Assembly: GCF_024171485.1 (NCBI RefSeq) | Contig: NZ_JALJZX010000002.1 | Location: 372,001 to 436,000 of the forward strand | DNA: 64,000 bases | Source of the DNA: Chryseobacterium sp. HSC-36S06 | GTDB taxonomy: Bacteria; Bacteroidota; Bacteroidia; Flavobacteriales; Weeksellaceae | Reading direction: 5' to 3' | In this document: positions 17,205-27,332 of the stretch, one piece after another | Position numbering within the stretch: the stretch's first letter is position 1 | Layout: each line of letters begins with the position of its first letter | Notes under the pieces: generated by a model | Databases searched by the model: none | What the model was told of the DNA's origin: nothing | What the model saw: the letters and a program-made list of their open reading frames with translations, nothing else | Program-made: the position numbers and the translations under genes

Positions 17205-19871
17205 ATGCATAAAGAAGGAGAAAGGTTAATTCCTATCAACATTGTTGATGAAATGAAATCCTCTTATATCGATTATTCGATGTCGGTAATTGTTTCGAGA
17301 GCTTTACCCGATGTAAGAGATGGCTTGAAGCCGGTTCACAGAAGAGTTTTATACGGAATGTACAATCTGAATGTTTTTTCTAACAGAAAACATTTGAAAT
17401 CTGCAAGAATTGTCGGTGATGTTCTTGGTAAATATCACCCGCACGGCGATTCCTCTGTTTACGATGCAATGGTACGTATGGCCCAGCCGTGGAGTCTGCG
17501 GTACCCGCAGGTTGACGGGCAGGGTAACTTCGGTTCCATGGATGGGGATCCGCCTGCAGCAATGCGTTATACCGAAGCAAGACTCAAAAAGATTGCAGAT
17601 GACGTTTTGGCTGATCTCGATAAAGAGACCGTAGATTTCCAGAATAACTTTGATGATTCATTGACGGAGCCTTCCGTAATGCCGACAAAAATCCCGAATC
17701 TCTTAGTAAATGGCGCATCAGGTATTGCCGTGGGTATGGCGACCAATATGGCGCCTCATAACCTTTCTGAGAGTATTGATGCGATCGTTGCCTATATTGA
17801 TAATAATGAAATTACCATTGATGAGCTCATGAAGCACATCATCGCTCCCGATTTCCCGACGGGTGGAATTATTTACGGTTACGATGGGGTACGCGATGCT
17901 TTCCACACCGGAAAAGGCCGTATCGTTCTGCGTGCAAAAGTTAATTTCGAGGAAATCGGAAACCGAAACGCAATTATCGTAACCGAAGTTCCTTACCAGG
18001 TCAACAAAGCAGAAATGATTGCCAGAACTGCTGAACTGGTGAAGGATGAGAAGATTCCCGGAATCTACGAAATCCGTGATGAGTCCGACAGACAGGGCCT
18101 TAGAATCGTTTATGAACTTAAAAACGATGCTATTCCGAACGTAGTTCTGAATATGTTATACAAATACACATCGCTCCAAACCTCTTTCAGTGTGAATAAT
18201 ATTGCATTGGTAAAAGGAAGACCGGAGCAGCTGAACCTTAAAAATATCATCCATCACTTCGTGGATCACCGTCACGAAATCGTGATCAGAAGAACCGAAT
18301 ACGAGCTGAGAAAAGCAAAAGAACGTGCTCATATTTTGGAAGGTTTCATGAAGGTGATCGGTACTCAGGATGATCTGGATAAAGCGATTGCAATCATCCG
18401 TCACAGTTCTAATCCTGCAGAAGCGAAAGAAGGATTGATGAAAGAGTTCGATCTTTCAGAAATTCAGGCACAGGCGATTCTGGATCTGAGATTAGCGAGG
18501 CTAACGGGCATGGAACTCGACAAGATCCGTGCGGAGTACGACGAGATCATGAATTTGATTAAAAATTTAGAAGATATCCTTGCTAACGAATCAAGAAGAT
18601 TCGAGATCATCAAAGAAGAACTTCTGGATATGAAAGAGAAATACGGTGACGAAAGACGTTCAGAAATTGATTATTCAGGCGGCGAAATGTCGATTGAAGA
18701 TTTAATTCCGGACGAAAAAGTAGTTCTTACCATTTCTCACGCGGGTTACATCAAAAGAACTTCGCTTTCAGAATATAAGGTACAGAGCCGTGGTGGCGTA
18801 GGAAACCGTGCTGCGACAACCAGAGATGAAGATTTTCTGGAGTATATCGTAGCGGCGACCAATCACCAGTACATGCTTTTCTTTACCGAAAAAGGAAAAT
18901 GTTTCTGGTTGCGGGTATTCGAAATTCCTGAAGGTTCAAAAACTTCCAAAGGCAGAGCAGTTCAGAATCTCATCAATATTGAGCCTGACGATAAAATTAA
19001 AGCTTACATCAGAACAAATGATCTGAAAGACGCTGATTATGTGAACAAGATGAATGTGGTGATGATTACCAAGAACGGTACCATCAAGAAAACTTCCCTT
19101 GAAGCGTATTCCAGACCAAGAACCAATGGGGTAAACGCAATTGAAATCCGTGATAACGACCAGCTCTTAGGCGCAAGATTAACCAGCGGCGATTCAGAAA
19201 TCATGATCGCAACTAAAAACGGTAAATGTATCCGTTTCCTTGAAGAAAAAGCCAGAGCAGTAGGCCGTGGATCAATTGGTGTGCGCGGAATATCACTGGA
19301 AGATAATGACGAAGTTATTGGCATGATTGTCGTAAATGATGTGCAGAATGAAACTGTTTTGGTAGTTTCAGAGAAAGGATACGGTAAGCGTACCGCGGTA
19401 GAAGATTACCGTATCACCAACCGTGGCGGAAAAGGTGTTATTACTTTAAATATTACAGAAAAAACAGGAAATCTGATCGCCATTCAGAATGTAACCGATG
19501 AAGACGGATTGATGATCATCAACAAATCCGGAGTTGCCATCAGAATGGGAATGGATGAAATGCGTGTGATGGGTAGAAATACCCAGGGCGTGAAGGTCAT
19601 CAACCTTAAAAATAACGATTCCATTGCTGCCATTGCAAAAGTAGAAATGGATAAAGATGTGGAAGAAGTAGAGGTTGTTGAGGAGGAAGCGCTGCCCGGC
19701 GCAGTAGATACCCTGATTCCGGAATTCAAAGATGCACCTCAGACAGGTGACAACGCCATCAGCAATATGGGAGACGAAGCTGTGCTGAAGAAAATTGAAG
19801 AAGAAGAGGAAAAACAGAACAGCCAGATTGAAAAAAATAAAGAGGGTGATAGCACTGATGACGAAGAATAA
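17205..19871 (+). CDS. gyrA: DNA gyrase subunit A
   Basis: The breakage-reunion subunit of gyrase, 888 aa. The start at ATG 17205 is chosen over a TTG at 17178 because it puts Tyr122 (catalytic, in [10 protein letters not shown]) and the quinolone positions Ser83 and Asp87 exactly at E. coli numbering; both are wild type. The C-terminal domain has the beta-pinwheel repeats. The canonical GyrA box (QRRGGKG) is degenerate here, QSRGGVG at 527-533, while a later blade carries NRGGKG. The tail is acidic (EEEEKQN...DDEE). The box variation fits other Bacteroidota sequences as I recall them. The TPR gene follows after 29 nt and may be co-transcribed. Confidence 0.97.
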   Translation: MHKEGERLIPINIVDEMKSSYIDYSMSVIVSRALPDVRDGLKPVHRRVLYGMYNLNVFSNRKHLKSARIVGDVLGKYHPHGDSSVYDAMVRMAQPWSLRYPQVDGQGNFGSMDGDPPAAMRYTEARLKKIADDVLADLDKETVDFQNNFDDSLTEPSVMPTKIPNLLVNGASGIAVGMATNMAPHNLSESIDAIVAYIDNNEITIDELMKHIIAPDFPTGGIIYGYDGVRDAFHTGKGRIVLRAKVNFEEIGNRNAIIVTEVPYQVNKAEMIARTAELVKDEKIPGIYEIRDESDRQGLRIVYELKNDAIPNVVLNMLYKYTSLQTSFSVNNIALVKGRPEQLNLKNIIHHFVDHRHEIVIRRTEYELRKAKERAHILEGFMKVIGTQDDLDKAIAIIRHSSNPAEAKEGLMKEFDLSEIQAQAILDLRLARLTGMELDKIRAEYDEIMNLIKNLEDILANESRRFEIIKEELLDMKEKYGDERRSEIDYSGGEMSIEDLIPDEKVVLTISHAGYIKRTSLSEYKVQSRGGVGNRAATTRDEDFLEYIVAATNHQYMLFFTEKGKCFWLRVFEIPEGSKTSKGRAVQNLINIEPDDKIKAYIRTNDLKDADYVNKMNVVMITKNGTIKKTSLEAYSRPRTNGVNAIEIRDNDQLLGARLTSGDSEIMIATKNGKCIRFLEEKARAVGRGSIGVRGISLEDNDEVIGMIVVNDVQNETVLVVSEKGYGKRTAVEDYRITNRGGKGVITLNITEKTGNLIAIQNVTDEDGLMIINKSGVAIRMGMDEMRVMGRNTQGVKVINLKNNDSIAAIAKVEMDKDVEEVEVVEEEALPGAVDTLIPEFKDAPQTGDNAISNMGDEAVLKKIEEEEEKQNSQIEKNKEGDSTDDEE

Positions 19872-19900
19872 AGTGAAACAAATTTTTTAAAATTAATATA

Positions 19901-21289
19901 ATGAAAAAAATATTTCTAAGCATCGCATTGGTTTCAGCAACTGTTGCGTTTGCACAAAAAAAAGAAATCGCCGCGGCAGTGAAAGCCATTGATGCAGGCG
20001 ATGTTGCTACTGCCAATTCGCAGATTGCTGCTGCCGAAGCAGTAATGGGGGGCAAAACCTATCTGGTGGAACCTTCTGTTTTAGAGCAGTATTATTATGC
20101 TAAAGGGCTGGCACTTTTAAAATCCGGTAAAAATGCTGAAGGAGCTACTTATCTGGCTAAAATGAGCGAACTCGGAAAAGAAAAAATTTATACCGGTAAA
20201 GACAGCAGCAAAAACAAAGTATACTACGTTGGCAAAGCAGCAGCAGACCAGTCAGGAGTGCAGGGGTTGAAAGAAGATACCTATACTCCGGTTTTAACTT
20301 CTAAAATCGGGAATACCATAAATCCCCTTATCGAGGCCGCTAATAAAACAGCAATGAATGCCTATACCGCTAAAAACTATGCAACAGCAGCTCCTAAATT
20401 CAAGGAAGTGTATGATTTGCTTAAAGCAGGCGGGCAGGATAACCAGCAGTATCTGTATTATTCAGGTTTGAATTATGCTTTGGCAGACAAGAAAAACGAA
20501 GCGATTGATGTTTACAACCAACTGATCGATTCAGGATACACCGGTATCCAGACCACCTATTTCGCGAAGAATAAAAAATCCGGAGAGGTAGAACCTTTGG
20601 ACAAAGTAACCTGGGACCTCAATAAAAAGATGGGTGCAACCTCAGAATACAGCGATTTCAAAACCGAAACTTCTTCAAGCATCGAAAAAGAACTGTTTGA
20701 AACCAATGCTGCATTGCTTGTAGAAGCAGGCAGAAACGATGATGCGCTTGCGCTGATCGAAAGAGGTCTTAAGAAATTCCCTTCAAGCGTAAAACTTTCA
20801 GAACTTCAGGGAACGGCATATTACAAATCCGGTAAAATGGATCAGTTTATTGCAAACCTGAAAGTACAGACCGAAAAGAATCCTACCGATGCCAATAACT
20901 GGTACAACCTGGGAGTTCTTCAGAGCAAAGATCCGGCAACTGAAGCCGATGCAGTGAAGTCCTACAAAAAAGCAGTAGAGTTAAAACCTGATTTCGCACA
21001 GGCCTGGCAGAATCTTACCTATGTAACAATGGGCGACGATGCGAAAGCGATTGATGATTATAACGCAGCTAAAAAAGCAGGAAAAACAGAAGCTGCCAAT
21101 AAAATTATTGAAGCAAGAAGAGCAAGACTTGCAGATGCACTACCGTATGCTGAAAAATGGTACGAAAACGACCAGCAGAATATCGACGCTGTTTCTTTGT
21201 TGAAAGGCTTATACATGTCAAACAAAAAAGAAGCGAAATTCCAGGAATTTAAAGCCAAAGAAGCAGCAATGAAAGCTTCAGGAAAATAG
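19901..21289 (+). CDS. Secreted tetratricopeptide repeat protein
   Basis: The 462-aa protein has a signal peptide (MKKIFLSIALVSATVAFAQ) and several TPR units. The clearest are at about 145-180 (AYTAKNYATAAPKFKEVYDLL) and 330-365 (NNWYNLGVLQSKDPATEADA). It is rich in Ala and Lys and probably resides in the periplasm, where TPRs usually bind partner proteins. It follows gyrA closely and ends in a strong terminator, so it may be read from the gyrA transcript. No specific function can be assigned. Confidence 0.85.
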   Translation: MKKIFLSIALVSATVAFAQKKEIAAAVKAIDAGDVATANSQIAAAEAVMGGKTYLVEPSVLEQYYYAKGLALLKSGKNAEGATYLAKMSELGKEKIYTGKDSSKNKVYYVGKAAADQSGVQGLKEDTYTPVLTSKIGNTINPLIEAANKTAMNAYTAKNYATAAPKFKEVYDLLKAGGQDNQQYLYYSGLNYALADKKNEAIDVYNQLIDSGYTGIQTTYFAKNKKSGEVEPLDKVTWDLNKKMGATSEYSDFKTETSSSIEKELFETNAALLVEAGRNDDALALIERGLKKFPSSVKLSELQGTAYYKSGKMDQFIANLKVQTEKNPTDANNWYNLGVLQSKDPATEADAVKSYKKAVELKPDFAQAWQNLTYVTMGDDAKAIDDYNAAKKAGKTEAANKIIEARRARLADALPYAEKWYENDQQNIDAVSLLKGLYMSNKKEAKFQEFKAKEAAMKASGK

Positions 21290-21313
21290 CATTATCAAAT
21301 AAGATTCAGTAAC

Positions 21314-21347
21314 GACCGTCTCAATTTAAATTGAGGCGGTCTTTTTT
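21314..21347 (+). terminator. Rho-independent terminator
   Basis: A long GACCG-TCTCAATTT/AAATTGAG-GCGGTC stem is followed by TTTTTT after the TPR gene. Confidence 0.8.
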
Positions 21348-21429
21348 ATGGGAAGCGTGATGTTTTTATTGCTGAGTTCCTCGGGGGGACGTGAGCTGCT
21401 CTTAACACTCCTGTTCACTAAGATAGGCA

Positions 21430-21457
21430 TAAAAAAACCGTCCCACTTTTGGGACGG
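21430..21457 (-). terminator. Terminator of the T9SS protein gene
   Basis: On the - strand the stem CCGTCCCA/TGGGACGG is followed by TTTTTTT. It lies just past the stop codon at 21469. Confidence 0.8.
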
Positions 21458-21468
21458 CTGGAAAGTGT

Positions 21469-22476
21469 TTATTTTTTAATGAGTTTCGTAGTTTTAATGA
21501 CGCCTTCGGTATGTATTTTAAGCTGATACGTTCCCGGTGCCAGCATCCTGACGTCGTAGCGGTCCGCGGCCTGATATTCCTTTACAACCCTTCCGGACAT
21601 ATCGATTACGGAAATAGTGGTCTTTTTCGGGTTGCTTTCCGCTGGAAGATTAACGGTAAAATAATCTGCCGTAGGATTCGGATAGACTTTTACGCGGTTG
21701 TCGTACTGCAGAACATCATCGGTTCCCAATACAGAATAGGTAATGATGAAAGGCAGATCCTGCGGATAATCAGGAGCTGATGATGGGTTTCCGGCATCGA
21801 GTAGGGGTGCCCATGATCCTGTATTCTGTAACCCATTATCAGTGGGCAGTCCGCGTAATCCGACAGTCGTTACAGGAGGTGTCCACACTGTCGCAACAGA
21901 CGCAGCATCTTCCATCTGAAACTGCATCCAGTAAGTGCCTGCAGATAAAGTGACCGGTGTTGTCGTATTTACCCGCCATATTTTTCTGGTAGTTCCCACG
22001 GCGCTTCCCGGGGCAGGATATGATGAATTAAAAATACGGTACATCATTGCGTCAGCCGCACTCGCAAAACGGTCGGTTGTATCATCGCCGAAAACAACTG
22101 TTGGTGTTCCTACGTTGGGAGCTCCGTTCATAATTTTCACTCTCGCTTTCATTCCCGGTGGAGTGGAACCCGCATATCCTGTAACATAGCCGAAGAGGGC
22201 AATCGAAGTGATGCTCCACGACTGACCCGCGGGTATTACAAAATCATCAGCACAGAAGTTATTGGTTGTAGTTCCTACTTTCTGGCAGCCAAATCCCGCG
22301 TTGGTATTGGATTCTGTTGTATTACCGGTGTTGTTCTGAGCTTCAGACCATGTATAGCCTGCAGGAGCAGCCACACCTGATTTAGAAGTAGATCCCGTAC
22401 TTAGCGGACCATTGCTGTACTGGCTCAATGCTAATACGGGGATCAGCAGGAATGAATAAAGTAAATGTTTTTTCAT
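21469..22476 (-). CDS. Secreted protein with type IX sorting domain
   Basis: The 335-aa protein has a signal peptide (about residues 1-18), a Gly/Ser/Thr-rich beta-type body, and a C-terminal type A type IX secretion sorting domain (about 262-335). That domain shows the VYPNPTADYFTVNLP opening, VIDMSGRVVKEY, and a final KLIKK. It should be exported by the T9SS and attached to or released from the cell surface. The body matches no enzyme family that I recognise; two Cys residues (FGCQKVG, NNFCADDF) may form a disulfide. It supports assignment of the genome to Bacteroidota. Confidence 0.85.
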   Translation of the reverse strand: MKKHLLYSFLLIPVLALSQYSNGPLSTGSTSKSGVAAPAGYTWSEAQNNTGNTTESNTNAGFGCQKVGTTTNNFCADDFVIPAGQSWSITSIALFGYVTGYAGSTPPGMKARVKIMNGAPNVGTPTVVFGDDTTDRFASAADAMMYRIFNSSYPAPGSAVGTTRKIWRVNTTTPVTLSAGTYWMQFQMEDAASVATVWTPPVTTVGLRGLPTDNGLQNTGSWAPLLDAGNPSSAPDYPQDLPFIITYSVLGTDDVLQYDNRVKVYPNPTADYFTVNLPAESNPKKTTISVIDMSGRVVKEYQAADRYDVRMLAPGTYQLKIHTEGVIKTTKLIKK

Positions 22477-22702
22477 AATATTGGTTTTTTTTGTGTTATT
22501 ATGTCAAAGTTATAACAAAAAGAATAACAATATTTAAGTTTTTTACAGTAATTGTGAAATAATTTCCATTTACGGTGGCAGATATTTGCTTTTTACGATC
22601 TAATGGATCATCATAGGTGCTTCTCTCCGCTTATGTTTGGGAAAATCTTTTTAAAAAGGGTTTGCTAATTTTTATGTAATTTTATGCAATCAAAGCTAAG
22701 TT

Positions 22703-24475
22703 ATGACTTCAAAAGAAAAAATCGCACTGCTTCGGCAGGCTATGACCAAACAAAACATTGATGCATTTATCGTTTATTCAGCAGATCCGCACATGAGCGA
22801 ATACCTGCCCGAAGAATGGCAGGAACGCAGTTGGCTTTCGGGGTTCACGGGCTCTGCGGGCTTCGTGGTAGTTACCGGCCAAAAGGCAGGATTGTGGACA
22901 GACGGACGGTATTTTGTGCAGGCACCCAAAGAACTTCACGGTTCGGGTATTGATCTGATGAAAGAAGGCGCGGAAGATACGCCCAACTATATCGACTGGA
23001 TTATTGCAGAAATTCCCCAGAATGGTACTGTGGCAGTGAACAGTCTTGCCACTTCCAATACCAATTGGGAAGCGCTGGAACAGAAACTGGCAGCCAAAAA
23101 CATCAAAGTGGTGGATCTACCGCTATTGAAAGACATCTGGGTAGAAAGAACTTTGCAGGGAAAGAAAAACCCTGTATTCGTACATCCTGTAGAAAGAGCC
23201 GGAAAATCGGTGGCACAGAAACTTTCAGACATTCGCCAGAAAATGGAGGAGCTGAAGGCCTCTGTTCATATTATTTCGAGCCTTGATGATGTTGCCTGGA
23301 CTTTGAATTTAAGAGGCAGCGACGTACAGTCGAATCCCGTATTTCTTGGATATATCATCCTGACTAAAAATGAAGCGAAACTGTTTGTAGATCTGGAAAA
23401 ACTGGATGTGGAGGCCAGAAAACAGATGGATGAGTCTCTAGTGAAGATGATGCCTTACGAAGATTTCTTTACTGAGCTTGGCCATCTTGAAAACGAAACC
23501 ATATTAATCTCTCCCAACAGCAACCAGTCTATTTTTGAAACGCTGAAAGCAGCTAATACCTTTATCAAAGCACCGGTTCCGGGAAACCTGATGAAGGCGA
23601 TCAAGAACGACACAGAACTCGAAGGTTTCAGAACGGTGATGCAGCGCGATGGCGTGGCCATGGTGAAGTTCCTTTACTGGCTTACCCACCAGGCAGGTAA
23701 AGAAGAAATGACCGAATATTCAATCGGCGAAAAACTGAGAGGTTTTCGTGCTGAAGGCAAAAACTTCGTTGGCGAAAGTTTCGGCAGCATTGTCGGCTAT
23801 GTTGAAAATGGCGCGATTATGCATTATTCAGCTCCGAAAGAAGGCAGCAAATCCGTTACCAATGACTCGAGCATTCTTGTAGATTCAGGCGGACAGTATC
23901 TTGAAGGAACTACAGATATCACCAGAACTTTGGCTTTGGGCGCAGTATCCGATGATTTTAAACATAACTGTACACTGGCACTGAAAGGAATGATACAGCT
24001 TTCTATGGTGAAATTTCCAAAAGGGACCAGAGGAGTACAGCTCGATGCATTTGCAAGACTTGCGCTCTGGAAGGAGGCTAAAGATTATAACCACGGAACG
24101 GGCCATGGTGTTGGAAGTTTCATGAATGTACATGAAGGTCCACAGAACATCCGCAAAGACATGAATTTCCAGGAGCTGATTCCGGGAATGGTCGTGTCGA
24201 ACGAGCCCGGCTTCTACTGGGAAAACCATTACGGAATCCGTCACGAGAACCTGATTGCTGTAAAAGAAACCGAAACCACCGAATTCGGAACTTTCTATGA
24301 ATTTGAGACGTTAACCATCTGTCCGTTCGACCGCAATGTGATCGCGACCGACCTGCTTACCCAGCCTGAAAAAGCATGGCTGAACCGTTACCACGACTGG
24401 TGCAGACAAAAACTCGAAAATGATCTGGAAGGTGAAGTAAAAGAATGGTTCCTGGAGCAGGTGAAACCTCTTTAA
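22703..24475 (+). CDS. Aminopeptidase P family (M24B) peptidase
   Basis: A cytoplasmic di-metal peptidase that releases N-terminal residues preceding proline. The 590-aa chain has two creatinase-like N-terminal domains (about 1-300) and a pita-bread catalytic domain. The metal ligands are visible: Asp pair in ILVDSGGQYLEGTTDITRT, His in HGTGHGVGSFMNVHEGP, Glu in NEPGFYWENHYGIRHEN and a last Glu in YEFETLTICPFD. The length matches the longer eukaryote/Bacteroidota type of Xaa-Pro aminopeptidase. It is monocistronic. Confidence 0.92.
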   Translation: MTSKEKIALLRQAMTKQNIDAFIVYSADPHMSEYLPEEWQERSWLSGFTGSAGFVVVTGQKAGLWTDGRYFVQAPKELHGSGIDLMKEGAEDTPNYIDWIIAEIPQNGTVAVNSLATSNTNWEALEQKLAAKNIKVVDLPLLKDIWVERTLQGKKNPVFVHPVERAGKSVAQKLSDIRQKMEELKASVHIISSLDDVAWTLNLRGSDVQSNPVFLGYIILTKNEAKLFVDLEKLDVEARKQMDESLVKMMPYEDFFTELGHLENETILISPNSNQSIFETLKAANTFIKAPVPGNLMKAIKNDTELEGFRTVMQRDGVAMVKFLYWLTHQAGKEEMTEYSIGEKLRGFRAEGKNFVGESFGSIVGYVENGAIMHYSAPKEGSKSVTNDSSILVDSGGQYLEGTTDITRTLALGAVSDDFKHNCTLALKGMIQLSMVKFPKGTRGVQLDAFARLALWKEAKDYNHGTGHGVGSFMNVHEGPQNIRKDMNFQELIPGMVVSNEPGFYWENHYGIRHENLIAVKETETTEFGTFYEFETLTICPFDRNVIATDLLTQPEKAWLNRYHDWCRQKLENDLEGEVKEWFLEQVKPL

Positions 24476-24779
24476 TTACGAAGTTAGAGGTCAGCGTTGC
24501 GAACACGGGCTGCGAATTTTGAATCAGAACTGCGATATTGTCGGGGAAGAACTGGATGAATGCTTATTCTTCCTTGAAATCCTTAAGGAGAAGTCGGACA
24601 TTGATAAAGAAAGTATACAGCAGATATGGAAGGTAGGAAATGAGTTGCTCTCCATTTAAGTGGGCAGTATCATTAAAACCAGACTTAAATGAATTACGAA
24701 TTATGATCTGTGGACTACGAATTGCGAATTTCGAACTCCCACTTCAAAATTCGTAATTTCCATTTCAAACTTCGTAATT
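24474..24779. repeat. Intergenic segment bounded by a 12-bp inverted repeat
   Basis: AATTACGAAGTT (24474-24485) and its exact complement AACTTCGTAATT (24768-24779) bound this gap, and further ACGAATT/AATTCGT words lie inside it. Such strings often surround four-helix-bundle genes in Bacteroidota. The segment contains a degenerate remnant of such a gene. Confidence 0.5.
24522..24659 (+). pseudogene. C-terminal remnant of a four-helix-bundle (23S rRNA IVP / S23-like) protein
   Basis: An open frame without a start reads VGEELDECLFFLEILKEKS... and ends WKVGNELLSI then TAA. The E-x-x-x-x-L-F-F-L-E pattern and the final N-E-L-L-x-I are typical of the last two helices of small four-helix-bundle proteins once called 23S rRNA intervening-sequence proteins. 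The first half of the gene is absent. It is most likely a decayed copy rather than a working gene. Confidence 0.5.
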
Positions 24780-24787
24780 AAAATAAG

Positions 24788-25537
24788 ATGAATACTATCG
24801 CTGGCTTGGATTTTACAGATCCGCTTACCTTTATCATCTCCCTGGTATTGCTGGTGGTGATTGTGTTTTTGCGCTATGTACTGCTGTCGGGTGCGTACCA
24901 CTGGATGGTGTCTAAATTTGGCCCAACATTTCTGAAACACCGCCTGCTTTACGCGCCCCTGAATCACAGTAAACAGATCAGGAGAGAACTGGTGCTTTCT
25001 TCGTACAGTGCTCTGATTTTCGGAGTGGTGGGTATGGTGGTTCTGGTGATGTACCAACTGGGATTAACGAAGGTTTATACCGATCTTAACGAGTATCCGC
25101 TCTGGTATATTCCCCTGAGTGTCATTATCTATCTGCTTATCCATGATTTTTATTATTACTGGCTGCATAAGTGGATGCACCTATCGCCTGTATTGCGCCG
25201 CTACCACATGGCTCATCACAAAAGCGTGCGAACAACGGCTTTCACTTCTTTTTCCTTTCATCCGGTGGAATCGGTCTTACAGGCGGTTATTTTGCCGGTT
25301 ATTGTGATGATTTTGCCAATGAGTCTGGTGGCGGTTTTTATCACTTTGTTTTTAATGACGCTGTCGGCGGTTATCAATCATGCGGGGGTAGAGGTGTATC
25401 CGATCGGCAAAAGGGCTGGTTTCATCCGTAGGCATTTTATTGGTGCCACCCACCACGATCACCACCACCGAAACATGAAAAAGAATTACGGACTGTATTT
25501 TACCTTCTGGGACCGCTGGATGAAAACCGAGAAGTAA
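24788..25537 (+). CDS. Sterol desaturase / fatty acid hydroxylase family membrane protein
   Basis: A membrane di-iron oxygenase-type protein, 249 aa, with about five hydrophobic segments. The eight-histidine signature is complete: HDFYYYWLHKWMH (box 1), HMAHHKS (box 2) and HHDHHHRN (box 3, near the C-terminus), with an additional SFHPVES segment. Family members hydroxylate or desaturate lipids such as sterols, carotenoids or fatty acids; the substrate here is not determined. It lies directly upstream of mnmE with about 245 nt between, partly a separate leader region. Confidence 0.88.
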   Translation: MNTIAGLDFTDPLTFIISLVLLVVIVFLRYVLLSGAYHWMVSKFGPTFLKHRLLYAPLNHSKQIRRELVLSSYSALIFGVVGMVVLVMYQLGLTKVYTDLNEYPLWYIPLSVIIYLLIHDFYYYWLHKWMHLSPVLRRYHMAHHKSVRTTAFTSFSFHPVESVLQAVILPVIVMILPMSLVAVFITLFLMTLSAVINHAGVEVYPIGKRAGFIRRHFIGATHHDHHHRNMKKNYGLYFTFWDRWMKTEK

Positions 25538-25783
25538 TCCATCATCATTTCATGTCGAAAGACGGATGACGGCAACATGATCCCAAGGTGCTTACATGCA
25601 ATTCCTTTTAATATTCATAAGAAAAACCCTCCCTTTGTTTTAGCCCCGATGGAAGCGGCATCCTTTTTATGGCGGCGGTTTCGGTGCTGCATAAAAAGAT
25701 ACAGCGGACAGCGGGACCGGACGCGGAAAAACACCAAAATCTGTCTGCTCCCAAAAACAGGAATTATTCCGTATTTTTGCAGC

Positions 25784-27166
25784 ATGTACAACGACACCAT
25801 CTGTGCCTTAGCCACAGCCAACGGAATTGGAGCCCTCGGCATCATCCGCCTTTCGGGTGATGATGCGGTAGCCATTGTGAATAAAGTTTTCGAAGGCAAA
25901 AACCTCGAAAAAGCCAAATCGCACACCGTTCATTACGGATTTATCAAAGACGGAGCTGAAACAGTAGACGAAGTGATGGTTTCGGTATTTCTGGCACCAA
26001 AGACTTTTACCACTGAAAATTCTGTAGAAATTTCTTTCCACGGCTCGCCGTATATCGGGAAGAAAATTCTAGAAGTGTTGCTGAAAAACGGCGCAAGAAT
26101 GGCCAAAGCAGGGGAATTTACGATGCGGGCATTCATGAACGGGCGTATCGACCTTTCTCAGGCCGAATCCATTGCCGACCTTATCGCGTCTGAAAATGAA
26201 GCTTCGCGTAAAGTGGCGCTCAACCAGCTGAAAGGCGGTATTACCAACGAAATTTCAGTCCTCCGAACTGATCTTCTTAATTTTGTTTCCCTCATTGAAC
26301 TGGAACTGGACTTTGCTGAGGAAGATGTGGAGTTTGCCGACAGAACGGCTTTAACAGTACTTCTCCATAAAATTGAAGACAAATTAAACGCGCTGATTGA
26401 AAGTTTCCAGTACGGCAATGCGGTGAAGAATGGAGTAGCAGTAGCGATTCTCGGGAAACCAAACGCCGGGAAATCGACCCTGCTCAATGCGCTGCTGAAG
26501 GAAGACCGTGCCATTGTAAGCGATATCGCAGGAACAACGCGGGACACCATAGAAGAAGTGATTCACATCAAAGGAAATGCATTCCGACTGATCGATACGG
26601 CCGGTCTTCGAGAAACGAACGATGCCATTGAAAAGATTGGGGTCGAAAAAGCAAAGGAAAAGTCTGACAAGGCTGATGTACTTATTTATCTGATCGATGT
26701 AGCTTCGAAAGATATTTCTGAAGATGTTGTGATCCTGAAAGAACTTTTACGCGAAGATCTGGAGACCATCATCTGCTTTACAAAGATCGATGAACAAACA
26801 GTTGCGGACCATGCGCTGTTTGAAGACCTCAAAAACTCAACGGGAAATAACAACCTCAAAACGCTGAATATTTCAGCCAAAGAAAACCAGAATCTTGATG
26901 AGCTCAAGAATCTTCTCACTGCTTATGTTGACCAGTTGAAGACCGATGAAAATGTCGTGATCACCAATCAGCGGCATTATGAAGCCTTACAGAAATCCCT
27001 TTCTGCCGTAAAAGCCGTGGACGAATCCGTGAAAGCAAAAATCACCACCGAGCTTCTGGCTTATGAACTCCGCAACGCGCTGGAATATCTGGGCGAAATC
27101 TCCGGGGAGTTCACCAACGACGAAGTATTGGGGAATATATTCTCGAAATTCTGTATCGGGAAATAA
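25784..27166 (+). CDS. mnmE: tRNA modification GTPase MnmE
   Basis: MnmE works with MnmG to install the (carboxymethyl)aminomethyl group at U34 of certain tRNAs. The 460-aa protein starts MYNDTICALATANGIGALGI at ATG 25784; an upstream extension is unlike the family. It has the N-terminal folate-binding domain, a helical domain and an embedded G domain: G1 GKPNAGKST (about 224-232), GTTRDT, DTAGLRE and TKID. The C-terminus FCIGK carries the cysteine required for the reaction. The last 18 bp of the gene form the attachment site of the island that follows, and the gene is left intact. Confidence 0.97.
   Translation: MYNDTICALATANGIGALGIIRLSGDDAVAIVNKVFEGKNLEKAKSHTVHYGFIKDGAETVDEVMVSVFLAPKTFTTENSVEISFHGSPYIGKKILEVLLKNGARMAKAGEFTMRAFMNGRIDLSQAESIADLIASENEASRKVALNQLKGGITNEISVLRTDLLNFVSLIELELDFAEEDVEFADRTALTVLLHKIEDKLNALIESFQYGNAVKNGVAVAILGKPNAGKSTLLNALLKEDRAIVSDIAGTTRDTIEEVIHIKGNAFRLIDTAGLRETNDAIEKIGVEKAKEKSDKADVLIYLIDVASKDISEDVVILKELLREDLETIICFTKIDEQTVADHALFEDLKNSTGNNNLKTLNISAKENQNLDELKNLLTAYVDQLKTDENVVITNQRHYEALQKSLSAVKAVDESVKAKITTELLAYELRNALEYLGEISGEFTNDEVLGNIFSKFCIGK
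27149..27166 (+). other. Left attachment site (attL) of the genomic island
   Basis: TTCTGTATCGGGAAATAA encodes the last five residues and stop of MnmE. It recurs with three substitutions at 43019-43036. The 3' end of trmE/mnmE is the known integration site of Salmonella genomic island 1, whose att core encodes the same FCIGK-stop. Confidence 0.8.
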
Positions 27167-27247
27167 ATTAGCTTTTCTTTGATTTCTTTTTCTTTCTTTT
27201 GATTGATTATCAGGTATTTATAAAAATTATATTTTCTCTTATTAGAC

Positions 27248-27263
27248 TATATTTGTATATTTG
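27248..27263 (+). promoter_or_regulatory. Tandem -7 elements upstream of the integrase
   Basis: Two contiguous copies of TATATTTG, each fitting the Bacteroidota TAnnTTTG element, lie about 70-85 nt before the integrase start. Confidence 0.4.
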
Positions 27264-27304
27264 TACCACTTCTGTACTACTTCAGACTTCCAAAATAGTA
27301 AAAA

Positions 27305-27324
27305 GTAGTACAAAGTAGTACAAA
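27305..27324 (+). repeat. Tandem 10-bp repeats, candidate integrase arm sites
   Basis: GTAGTACAAA occurs twice back to back. A GTACTAC word lies at 27274-27280. The same 10-mer is found near the right end of the island (42838-42847). This placement fits arm-type binding sites of a tyrosine recombinase, or an operator of the integrase promoter. Confidence 0.5.
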
Positions 27325-27332
27325 CCAATTTT

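Noticed and set aside
17451-17465. Quinolone-resistance changes in gyrA
   Set aside because: Ser83 and Asp87 are both the susceptible residues.
25577-25783. N-terminal extension of MnmE
   Set aside because: The added 69 residues are unlike the family; ATG 25784 gives the standard MnmE start.
27149-27166. tRNA gene as the island attachment site
   Set aside because: No tRNA cloverleaf is present at either end; the att sequence is the mnmE coding end.
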